The notes under the pieces were generated by a model. It saw only the letters and a program-made list of their open reading frames with translations, made no database searches and had not been told where the DNA came from. The translations under genes were made by a program, and so were the position numbers. Shown one piece after another: positions 51,801 through 59,167 of a stretch of DNA of 64,000 nucleotides. The stretch lies in NCBI RefSeq assembly GCF_029542785.1, contig NC_083375.1, forward strand, positions 496,001-560,000, in the 5' to 3' direction. The stretch's first letter is position 1. Every line of letters begins with the position of its first letter. Source of the stretch: Malassezia japonica. Its lineage: Eukaryota; Basidiomycota; Malasseziomycetes; Malasseziales; Malasseziaceae.

Positions 51801-52406
51801 AACCAAGTGCTTGTACGGCTCGAGTCGATCTTTCATCTGCTCATTGGCCTGCGCATGTGCCGAGAGCACGGCATGCAAAGCTTGCGGGAAAAGGCGGTAT
51901 GGGACGTGGCGGATCTGCGCCAAGAGATGGCGTCGTCTATCATCGTCAACCTCTGGATCATTGGCCAGTCAATGCTGACGCGTGCGCGGCTGCCCCAGTT
52001 CCTTCCGTCGACACGCCGCACGCTCGACGAGCTGACCGCAGCCCTGGCGCTGAAACAGGGCGAAGTCTTTTACGACCGCGACCAGGACGCCGTGCAGGTG
52101 CCCCTAGTGTACCGCCGCGTATTTGACGCACCGATTCTGCACTACCGCTCGATTCAGAACGTGGCTGAGAGCCACACGCCGTCGCTGCGGTACAGACCGA
52201 CGGTGCACATTTCACGCGACCTGCCCATGGCCCCTGCCGCGCTGCGCACGCCGGCGCTTTCCGGCCCCAACACAGATGGCATTCTGTACCTGCTCGCTGA
52301 ACACACGCTGCTGCTGCAGATCGTCGGATCGCTCGAGGCGCTCCTGCGCCTGACGCGGTACTTGCTGGGCGAACTGCGCTTTGTCCACGCCGAGACCTCC
52401 TTGTAG
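48888..52406 (+). CDS. FUSC/ArAE-family membrane transporter (BRE4-like, DUF2421 C-terminus)
   Basis: 1172 aa, intronless. The N-terminal membrane block (about 23-190) has ILFNVLLLPFVFVTRV, FFCFVLVHLAFYPGG, VVLGAIGSTIWLGLGYLVV and YLFVTFFIGGAIW. A long hydrophilic loop includes an acidic disordered part (about 320-420). A second membrane block (about 735-890) has FALKLAAGVVLLSIPAFL, WMVISYIWCLEASTGDSI, a Gly-rich helix, then VVLFEVPASVLRLHT and PIVALVPYLGNTEYSSG. The C-terminal 280 residues match the DUF2421-type cytosolic tail. Such fungal proteins are thought to export aromatic acids or act in intracellular transport (yeast Bre4). Substrate not known. Its stop lies 3 nt from the opposite LYRM2 stop. 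Confidence 0.85.
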   Translation: MDPAALLFSARTSWQSTWKSKVYDLLPSILFNVLLLPFVFVTRVEQWLGNRAFFCFVLVHLAFYPGGNTVGSHVELVVLGAIGSTIWLGLGYLVVCGQVWIDAPHPIYSSAASRGVGACYLFVTFFIGGAIWSRVPRLRSAMRVGMFVQTWALTGSIGEITATNFTQLFYPVIITAVLSLASNLCFPRTGRDAYFQAACSGLETVSELSQVAVKNFDSELHLWLARDRAAQNAPASMGAPPPLQQSLAFIQLREKLRATTSKMRQALAATNHELAYCRVPVSRMGDTLAFLVDFETWMFCGFGMDLPAAPFEEDAFVHPTDEALPADEEQNEGDTRLAREDTTEPAEPVHTGVKNATVPKVKISNCEEKGTDEAEHTEAKPSEEPTGAGVDAPPSTSDTHPLKASAPAHESARPEADITSHSGEIHLGNYTHLASLHTHLQDSLAALHVITEACYGRRPAASRPGTLDLVQSLFHATPHKHPRDLLRRQRDALQVAIDRSRIELHRLIESRTHTACTRAKAQRRFSPIGTPHAYSGTSTPSCHAMDMLSEPTLFCTDLCALSFYALTLIEVSYRTIRLMETTDKTIVYYESHPHRTFHFPKLNFRRWFMSSSGLGLFQNTADTPLGGHQGHASNEEETESAAPPPPPESATGSGPHPDELAGLFDDIRDPGGYRTYAANVAKASENTHTYRVPVQRSCFMARVHRIKQRITRHAAVIDVRIRLSQAVRRMKRSRHAQFALKLAAGVVLLSIPAFLEPSANQWWNREHGQWMVISYIWCLEASTGDSIRISLCRIIGTIAGAVTGLLAYEISRENVYALAFLVVLFEVPASVLRLHTRYPPIGTVMGLTTPIVALVPYLGNTEYSSGMVAVVRGYMICLGIVAALLMNTFIFPYHARTKLNKKLAGVATNLQTMYMNLTRHMFYVGFYASDASHKRFARVERQMRTHIAECRGLIEVMNTEVSLVPKPIAVLNQVLVRLESIFHLLIGLRMCREHGMQSLREKAVWDVADLRQEMASSIIVNLWIIGQSMLTRARLPQFLPSTRRTLDELTAALALKQGEVFYDRDQDAVQVPLVYRRVFDAPILHYRSIQNVAESHTPSLRYRPTVHISRDLPMAPAALRTPALSGPNTDGILYLLAEHTLLLQIVGSLEALLRLTRYLLGELRFVHAETSL

Positions 52407-52409
52407 ATA

Positions 52410-52728
52410 CTATGTACGTTCGCCTCGTAATTTTACAAACGGCTCACCCGTGCCGCTCAGCATGAACCCAGACTCGGTCTGCTTGAGGAGGATGCGGCCG
52501 TGCTTGAGCAGCGAGTCGACCTTGTCGGTCTGTGTCTCGTGGCGAGTCCTTTCAAACTCGTCGCGGAACCACGCGATGGTCTCGCGCCGCGCGGAAAGCG
52601 TCGGAACGGCTGCGTAAGACATGTAACGTACGCCGTGTCGCGCGAAGATACTGCCGATAGAGCGAGAGGACCTCGGCACGCTGCAGAAACTGCTTCAGGC
52701 CCAGCATAGGACCCCGGCGCGCCGACAT
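52410..52728 (-). CDS. LYRM2-like LYR-motif mitochondrial protein
   Basis: 98 aa from two exons with a 22-nt intron (52610-52631). Joined: MSARRGPMLGLKQFLQRAEV, LSLYRQYLRATR, AVPTLSARRETIAWFRDEFE and RTRHETQTDKVDSLLKHGRI. The LYR tripeptide lies in helix 1, followed by the conserved WxRxEF-like motif of LYRM2. LYR proteins pair with mitochondrial acyl-carrier protein and assist assembly of respiratory complexes; LYRM2 has been linked to complex I. The N-terminus is basic but short for a presequence. Start 52728 or 52707. Its stop is 3 nt from the preceding transporter's. Confidence 0.82.
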
Positions 52729-53069
52729 GGCAGCAGCACGGACCTATCACGTGCCGATGTCTTGTCTTCGCCGCGAGGGGCGCGGCCTTTTTCCTTTGTG
52801 CGGCATACGTCGTCCTCTTCGTGTTGCGCCTGGCAGGTAGCAGAACGTTCGACTTGGTCTTATGTAGCCTGTGCCGTATTGCCTGAGCGCTTCAATGGGC
52901 GACCAGATCAGGCGACCCCAGGGGGATAATGCCATCCCTCGTGTCTGCCGCAAGGCAGGCCCGCACGGCCATCTTAGTACCCATGCTCCTGCTCTTTTGA
53001 GTAGGAGCGGGTCGGTAGGCCGCACATTGTATCATAGTTTGTATATTTTGTTCCTTGATTCCTACCACC
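52729..53069. promoter_or_regulatory. 341-bp divergent intergenic region between LYRM2-like and dehydrogenase genes
   Basis: No coding gene is visible. The right half holds three consecutive inverted repeats (see the candidate ncRNA entry). The last 40 bp before ATG 53070 are A/T-rich (TTTGTATATTTTGTTCC), a likely core promoter for the dehydrogenase. Confidence 0.5.
52881..53008 (+). ncRNA. Candidate structured RNA (three tandem hairpins)
   Basis: Three inverted repeats in a row within non-coding DNA. (1) GCCTGA 52881-52886 pairs with TCAGGC 52908-52913. (2) A 7-bp stem 52943-52949 / 52954-52960 is closed by a GCAA (GNRA) tetraloop at 52950-52953. (3) A 10-bp stem 52985-52994 / 52999-53008 has a TTTT loop and one position that is G-U if transcribed rightwards. 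I could not match it to SRP, RNase P, U snRNA or tRNA. It may be a small RNA or 5' UTR structure, or unrelated repeats; the strand is a guess. Confidence 0.3.
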
Positions 53070-54348
53070 ATGTCGCCGATCCCCGTGGCTGTGCTCGGCT
53101 ACGGCAATTCCGCGCGTACATTTCATATCCCGTTTCTGCAGTCGCTGCCGGAGCTCTATGCGCTAAAGATTGTGCTGCAGCGGCCTCGTTCGGAGGGCTC
53201 GACGTCGCCAAATGCCACTGCCGACCTGCCGGACGTGCAGGTGGTGCCAGACATCGATGCAGCGCTCGCCGCATTGCCAGAGAACGGCCTGGTGATTATC
53301 ACGACCGACAACGCGTCGCACTTTCCGTACGCGGAGCGCGCGCTGAAGGACAAGAAGCATGTGCTCGTCGAGAAGCCGGTCGCCCTCGACGAAAAGGCCG
53401 TTGATCAGCTCGCGGAGCTCGCTCGGTCCATGGGCAAGGTGTGCACCGTCTACCAGAGTACGTCGCGCGACTTACACAGACCGCCGCTTTGACGGTGACT
53501 ACCTCACGCTCAAGTCGCTCCTGCTCAACGATCCGGCCTCGCCGCCGTCGGCACTGGGACTGCCGACCTACTGGGAGTCGCGCTTCGACCGCTTCCGCCC
53601 GATCGCCAAGGGCGGCTGGCGCGAGAGCGTCGATCCAGAGTCCGAGGGCGGCGGCATGCTCTGGGACCTTGGCGCGCACTTGGTCGATCAGGTCGTGGCG
53701 CTGTTTGGGCCCCCAGAGACTATCTTTGGTACACTGCGCAACCAGCGCGGCCAGGGGCCGCCAAACGTCGACGACGACTGGATGGCCATCCTGACTTACC
53801 CCAGCAGCCATCCGCTGCCGGGCGACGCCTTTGCACCGGGCACGCGCCTCGGTGGCCTCCGTGTGGTCCTCGGCGCGACGTGCCTCTCGACGCACACCGA
53901 CGCCCAGCAGCCCCGCTTCCGCGTCGAAGGTACGCACGGCTCGTACATCAAGACGGGCACGGACCCGCAGGAAGGCCAGCTCAAGCTGGGATGGACGCCG
54001 CGCACGCACCCCGACACGTTTGGCGTGTACGCCGAGGACGAGCCGGCGGCCTTGCGCCTCGCGCGCCTCACCACCTCGCAGGTGGATAGCGAGGAGGTCA
54101 CTGCCACGAAGCCGCCCAAGCTGGCCGTCGGCGAGATCCCAATTCTTCCAGGACGCTACATTGATCTCTACACGAACCTCGGCGAGACGATCCTCGCTGC
54201 GGACCAGAGTGCATCGCCCAAGGAGGCCGCAGACACGATCGCACAGCGCCTCGCCATCTCGCTCGAGCAGGTGTCGGCCTCGACGCGCGTCCTCCGCCTG
54301 ATCCGCACCAGCGCCAAAGAGGGCCGCGTCGTGCGCTTTGCCGAATAG
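53070..54348 (+). CDS. Gfo/Idh/MocA-family NAD(P)-dependent oxidoreductase
   Basis: 418 aa; a 22-nt intron at 53458-53479 joins VCTVYQ to NRRFDGDYLTLKSLL. The N-terminal Rossmann fold has VAVLGYGNSARTFHIPFLQ (the GxGxxA-type turn), and HVLVEKPVALDEKAVDQLAE carries the family EKP motif. The C-terminal beta domain has RPIAKGGWRESVDPESEGGG, MLWDLGAHLVDQVVALFG with the conserved Asp/His, and a catalytic-region FGPPE. Fungal members reduce or oxidise sugars, inositols or biliverdin-like substrates; the specific one is unknown. The GWRE...GGGMLWDLGAHLVDQ pattern is close to YdgJ/scyllo-inositol-type or fungal Gal80-independent members. Confidence 0.88.
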
Positions 54349-54370
54349 TTCTTCTCCACACGGTAGACGC

Positions 54371-55207
54371 ATGCTGCGTTGGGGCGCGACGCGCCTTCGG
54401 TTCGCATACCCAGGCATGCAGCAAGGGGGGCAGAGCGAGCTTCTAGGGCTGCTGAGCCGCTTGCCAGTCCAGGCAACAGGCATGGCAAGCACGGCGCATG
54501 TGCGGCGTGGGAATCCGGCCGACTACCCCTTCGAGGCATGGAGCCTGGTCGAACTCAAGCGGCAATGCCGTACACTCGGCCTTGTCACGTCGCGCTCGAA
54601 AGGCGTCTTGATCGAGATGCTGCGTGTGTTTTATCAAGAGCATAGCGAGGTGGACATGCCGCGCGCGCCGCCGTCTGCGTCGTCGTCAGCCGCTCCAGCC
54701 GAAGGGCCGTCGTCGCCCAACGTCATTACCATCTCGGATACAGACTCGTCAGGCATCGAGGTGGTCGAGGCGCCCAAGGCGCAAAGGAGACGCCGCAAAG
54801 CAAAAGAATCACCAGTGTCGTCCGATGCATGGAGCACCAGTGAAGAGACGCAGCTTGAGCAAGGTCTCGAAGCCCTATCGCTTGGCGCGCGCAAGCCGCG
54901 GCGGCGTAAGTCGGCGTCAAGTTCGGAGAGCGAAGTGGACCCCGAGACAGCGGCGCGTATGGCCGCCGACCTCTATGGAAGCGAGCCGAATGCCATGGAC
55001 GAGGTCATGTGCAGCGCAATATACCAAGATGAGCAGCTGTACCAGCGCATCCTGCTCCTTGAGCCCGTACCGCTCGACGAGATGATGGGCGTCGGGATCC
55101 GTGCGCAGGTCCTCTCGGGTGCTGGCACAAAAGAGCGGGCTAGGATGCGGACGTGGCTGGATACGCAAGGTATATGCTTCTACGAAGGCGATCTCGGCAC
55201 GCGCTAA
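54371..55207 (+). CDS. SLX4: SLX4-like structure-specific endonuclease subunit (short form)
   Basis: 278 aa, intronless. Slx4 is the scaffold that activates the Slx1 nuclease on branched DNA. Seen: a SAP-like helix pair at 57-88 (AWSLVELKRQCRTLGL, KGVLIEMLRVFY), a probable SUMO-interacting motif VITISDTDSS at 118-127, basic stretches (QRRRRKAK, RKPRRRK), and at about 218-272 the conserved C-terminal Slx1-binding domain (DEQLYQRILLLEPVPLDEMM, RARMRTWLDTQGICFYEGD). Most fungal Slx4 proteins are 500-800 aa, so this is very compact and lacks obvious UBZ or BTB domains. The frame opens at a TTG; the first ATG is 54371. Alternative ATGs at 54416 and 54482. Only 22 nt follow the preceding stop. Confidence 0.75.
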   Translation: MLRWGATRLRFAYPGMQQGGQSELLGLLSRLPVQATGMASTAHVRRGNPADYPFEAWSLVELKRQCRTLGLVTSRSKGVLIEMLRVFYQEHSEVDMPRAPPSASSSAAPAEGPSSPNVITISDTDSSGIEVVEAPKAQRRRRKAKESPVSSDAWSTSEETQLEQGLEALSLGARKPRRRKSASSSESEVDPETAARMAADLYGSEPNAMDEVMCSAIYQDEQLYQRILLLEPVPLDEMMGVGIRAQVLSGAGTKERARMRTWLDTQGICFYEGDLGTR

Positions 55208-55215
55208 TGCGTTGT

Positions 55216-56341
55216 TTAAGCGTCCTTGTCCTCGGCCTTGGCGTTGTCCTTCTTGTCCTCGGCCTTGGCGTCGTCCTTCTTGTCCTCGGTTTTGGCATCC
55301 TTGTCCTCCTCCGACTTGGCATTCGGGTTCTCGACGCCTTCGTCGAGCTCGACGAGCTGGAATCTGGGTAAGCATGTCGACGTACTGCACGACAAAGAAC
55401 ACCTCCTTGCTGGCAAGGTTCTTGCATACGTAGCGGACCGGCTGGCCGTCCCAATACCTCTGTAGATCAAAATGAAGGCCAGCATACGGAAGCACGAGCT
55501 GCAGCGTGTTGAAGTCGATGTAGCCGTTGCAAAAGTCGACTGTGACGACGTCGCGGGGTGTGACGCTCACCTTTTCGCGGTTCGTCTTCTTGCCCAGCCA
55601 CGATGCACGCGTGCGGCTCGCGGCGTTCGCATCGTCCGACTGCAGCTCCTTGACCGTGCTTTCCGGGATCCCGGTGCTCTCGTCGACCTTTTCCTCGTCG
55701 CCCAAGAAAAGGGGCGCAATGTCTTCGCGAACAAAGTGCTCCTCGCTATTGCCTTCGGGCGTAGGGAACGCCGGCCATGCCTTGTCCCCGAACATGTCCT
55801 TGCTCGACTTGCCTTTGTACGCGTCCTTCGCACGGTTCACTTGCACGCGGTACATGGTCGAAAGCAGCGGGGAAAAGGCCCACGGCTGGTCGGCGTACAG
55901 GTCATGCGACACTGTATTAGCACTCACACGTACAGTTCGGGTCCACGAGGTGCGCAAAGCGCAGTGCAAGGCTCGTGCCGTAGGGAAGTGAATCCTGCAT
56001 GAGCAAAGCTACTTACACGAATCGGCTTGTCGAACTCGTTGCCAAACACGAGGTCGTTGGCGTTGATCGACTCGGTGAAGGTACCTGCATAAGACAAAGA
56101 ACGTACCCTGCACCTGGATACTGTACGTCATGCCATCCCCGTACGGTTCCTGAAAGTACTTGGCCGTCTTGTTCGCCGCCTCTCCGCTCGGCGCCTCGCC
56201 CTTGAAGTCCTTGATGCGGACCGTCAGGCGCCCATGGAACTTGTCACTGTCGACTACAAATGGCTCCGTGTCATGATTCACCGAGACAATCTCCAGGTGA
56301 TCCGCGTCGGGTCCAGCCGAGATGCGCAGTTTGGGCGCCAT
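55216..56341 (-). CDS. DUF1769 family protein
   Basis: 345 aa from five exons; four 22-nt introns (56085-56106, 55995-56016, 55912-55933, 55364-55385). Joined: MAPKLRISAGPDADHLEIVS, VDSDKFHGRLTVRIKDFKG, TESINANDLVFGNEFDKPIR, LALRFAHLVDPNLSHDLYAD, WAFSPLLSTMYRVQV, then VDFCNGYIDFNTLQLVLPYA and RYWDGQPVRYVCKNLAS. This is the conserved fungal DUF1769 pattern (SNDPxxxxNDLxFGNDFDxPI-like), function unknown. The C-terminus is acidic/lysine repeats (DAKAEDKKD units). Homologues also occur in plants. It probably acts in the cytosol; no signal or membrane segment. Convergent with SLX4 (8-nt gap) and divergent from the glucanase (102 bp). Confidence 0.75.
55227..55307. repeat. 27-bp tandem repeat within the DUF1769 gene
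   Basis: About three copies with unit starts at 55227, 55254 and 55281, the third degenerate. They encode DAKAEDKKD-type repeats on the minus strand. The period is a multiple of three, so copy-number change would keep the frame. Confidence 0.8.
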
Positions 56342-56443
56342 GGCGAAAGCGAGCCCGTTAATGGCTTAGGTAAAGCACGGGCCACCTTTCTCCGCAGGCG
56401 TGCCCCGAACCCTGCGGGAATTAGAGCGTTCGCAACTACAACG

Positions 56444-58035
56444 ATGCACAAGGTACGCTTGTCTAGCTCACACAGATCCTCGACAAAGTGACTTCCAAGG
56501 TGGACGGCCTGAACCTCGACGGCAAGAAGCATGCACCGGTGAGCGTTCCCGGGACCAAGGACCCACTCGATGCCCGCCGCATCTACCAGTTCCGCAAGCA
56601 GCGCGGCGTGAACCTTGGCTCGTGGTTCTCGCTGGAGTCGTGGCTTACGCCCAGCATCTTCCAGAATGCATGCGAGCCGAAAGGCTCCGAGTTTGACGTG
56701 GTCAAGAACTGCAACCCCGACGAAGTCCGTGCGCTCCTCGAGAAGCACTGGGCCAACTTTATTAACGACGGCGACTGGAAGTGGATGGCGCAGCACGGCG
56801 TCAACTCGGTGCGCCTTCCCATCGGCTACTTCCACTTTTTGGCCGGCGCGGATGGCGGCAAGCTTACGTCGCTGTTGAAGGGCACCGAGTACGAAAAGTA
56901 CGCCGCTGTCTACCAAGGCGCGTGGCAGTATATTACTGCCGCGATTGAAAAGGCGCGTGCGCACAACATCGGCGTGCTGATCGACCTGCACGGTGCGCCA
57001 GGCGCCCAGAACAAGGACGGCCACAGCGGTGTGTCGACTGGCAAGGCCGGCCTCTGGCACGGCCTCAGCTCGGGCTCCAACCAGAAGCTCACGATCGAGA
57101 TCCTCGTCGCCCTGGCCGAGGCCGTGGCGCCGTTCGAGAACGTGGTCGGCCTCGAACTGCTGAACGAGCCCGAGAACAGCTCGGGCCTCGAGTCGTTCTA
57201 CAACAAGGCTATTTCCTCGATCCGCTCGAGCAAGGTGCCCGAGGTCAAGCAGCTCCCGCTGTACCTCGGCGACGGCTGGGCAACCGACCACTACGCCACG
57301 TTTGTCGGCGAGAACTCGACGGCTGGCAGCCCTCTGGTACTGGACCACCACGTCTACCGCTGCTTCACGCCGGGCGACCAGAACACTCCCGCCGAGGCGC
57401 ACGCGCAAAAGATGGATCCCAACAGCAACGGTCCTACGTCACAGTGGCTCTCGGGCATCTCCAAGAAGGCCCACGGCTCGATCATCATTGGCGAGTGGAG
57501 CGGTGCGCTGAACCCGCGCTCGTTTGAGCTGAGCCAGATCCAGAGCAAACTCGAGGCGCGCACACTCTGGACCAAGGCCGAGTGGCACGCGTTTGAGCGC
57601 CACACGGCCGGCTACTACTACTGGACGCTGAAGAAGGAAGGCGGCCCTGACCCTGGCTGGTGCTTCTACACGGCGGTCGAGAAGGGCTCGCTCCCTCCGT
57701 CGCTCAACCCCCTGCAGGGCCGCACGCCGAACCCCCAGCAGCTCCAGGGACCCGTCGAGCAAGAGTTCAAGGCGGCGTACGACGGCCACGTCAACTACTG
57801 GAAGGGCCAGGGCGGCAAGTACGAGCACTGGCGCTTTGAGCAGGGCTTCCGCCTGGGCACCTCCGACGCTTTTGCCTTCCTCCAGAGCGGCTCCGAGGTC
57901 GGCTTTGCGCACCAGCTCGCGGACCTGCGTCTCGCAGCCCACGAGAAGGAGACGGAGAAGAGCTCGCTGCTGTGGGAGTTTGAGCATGGCTACAAGGCCG
58001 GCGTCGCGGCTGTGACCAAGGTCATCTACGCATAA
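56444..58035 (+). CDS. GH5 glucan 1,3-beta-glucosidase (exo-beta-1,3-glucanase) without signal peptide
   Basis: 522 aa. The downstream frame has no ATG at its beginning (the first possible start is a GTG at 56488). A 9-nt first exon, ATG-CAC-AAG at 56444-56452, followed by a 23-nt intron (56453-56475), supplies MHK joined to ILDKVTSKVDGLNLDG. GH5 features: RGVNLGSWFSLESW near 55, GVNSVRLPIGYFHF, DLHGAPGAQNKDGHSG, the proton donor in LELLNEPE, HHVYRCF and the nucleophile in IIIGEWSGAL. No secretory signal is seen, unlike cell-wall Exg1, so it may be cytosolic or ascospore-type like Spr1 relatives. It lengthens at the C-terminus with an aromatic-rich region after 400 and ends VTKVIYA. Divergent from DUF1769. 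Confidence 0.85.
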
Positions 58036-58076
58036 ACATAAACATTGGCATTTTAGTATAGGTATCATCTACGCAA

Positions 58077-59028
58077 CTACTCCTCCTCTTCGGCATGTAC
58101 GCTGACCGTCACGCCGGACGCGTTGCCGGCCTCGTTGTAGTCTGCGTGCTCACCATAGTAGCCTTGCGGGGGCGGTGCATAGGGCTGTGCCGGGGCGCTG
58201 GCCGCCGGCGCCGGCGGTGCTTCCTCCTCTTCCCATGTCCGTTGGGGCTTGGGAATGCGGTCTGGGTCAGCAAAGGTACGTACGCAGCAGTCCATAGCCG
58301 ACACCACAGCCAAGCAGGCCGTCGCCGCCCCAGTCGCGGTTCGGCATAATGACCACCTCGCGCGTGTGGTCGTAGTCGCTATTGTAGACATACAGCGCGA
58401 GGTTGCGGCCGGCGTGCTGCTCGATCAGCTGGAAAAAGTCGTTCTCGCTCTCCAGCGGTCCCCCCGTCCAGCCGATGATATAGTCGCCGTACGGCACAAG
58501 GCCGGCAGAGTCGGCGGGGCTGCCTTCGAGCACGTCGAGAATGTGCCATACGTGACTAATGGTCACCGTCGGGTTGCACAGGCGGAGCGTGAGGCCGAGC
58601 AGCGACGGTTGCCCGCTCTCCCGCGCAAATGATTCCGACCACGCGCGCGATGGGACGATACGCACATCTACGTTAGGGTCAGTGCGTACCTCGGTAAGCC
58701 TGTTGCTTTGAGCTCCAAACGTTGAGGACGATCTCGCGCCCTTCGTTCGCCTCGACCATGCTCCAGCTTGCGTACCCCATGCGGCGGCCGATCGGCATGC
58801 CCGGCGGAAACTCGACACCGAGGTCGGTCAGCGGCTGGCCATTGATGCCGATGCAAAAGTCAAAGAAAGGCTCGCTGTGTGAGTGACGGCACGTACAATC
58901 CCGCGTGCTGCGCAGGACTTCCCTGTGCCACACGGATCACATGAAATCCTTGCTTGGGGGCTGCATAAGTCGCGCCACGCACCAATACTATCTTCCCCCG
59001 CCTCGGGACGGCTCTCCGCCGCGCCCAT
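58077..59028 (-). CDS. GRH1: GRASP/Grh1 Golgi reassembly-stacking protein
   Basis: 287 aa from five exons; four 22-nt introns (58961-58982, 58875-58896, 58668-58689, 58262-58283). Joined: MGAAESRPEAGEDSI, APKQGFHVIRVAQGSPAQHA, GFEPFFDFCIGINGQPL, YRDVRIVPSRAWSESFARES, LLGLTLRLCNP, HILDVLEGSPADSAGLVPYG, DYIIGWTGG and LLGCGVGYGLLHRIP: two tandem PDZ-like GRASP domains, then a short Pro/Gln tail ending EEEE. Gly2 with Ser6 fits an N-myristoylation consensus, as in metazoan GRASPs. Acts in early secretory traffic and unconventional secretion. The intron at 58668-58689 ends in TAG. Start ATG 59028. Convergent with the glucanase (41-nt gap). Confidence 0.9.
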
Positions 59029-59167
59029 CGTGTCGAGGTCGAGCGCAAACGGCGCGTGTTGCCCACGTGGCTCATGTAATTGTCTGTGGAGCTGCAAAGC
59101 TATGAAAAGAGTGATGGCCGGAAAGGCGATCGGTGTGCAGTGCCCTTCGTAAAGTAAAAGTGTAAGC

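Noticed and set aside
49419..51923. Two long minus-strand frames (365 and 401 aa) over the FUSC-type transporter
   Set aside because: Antisense shadows; the plus strand has continuous membrane helices and a family-like C-terminal domain.
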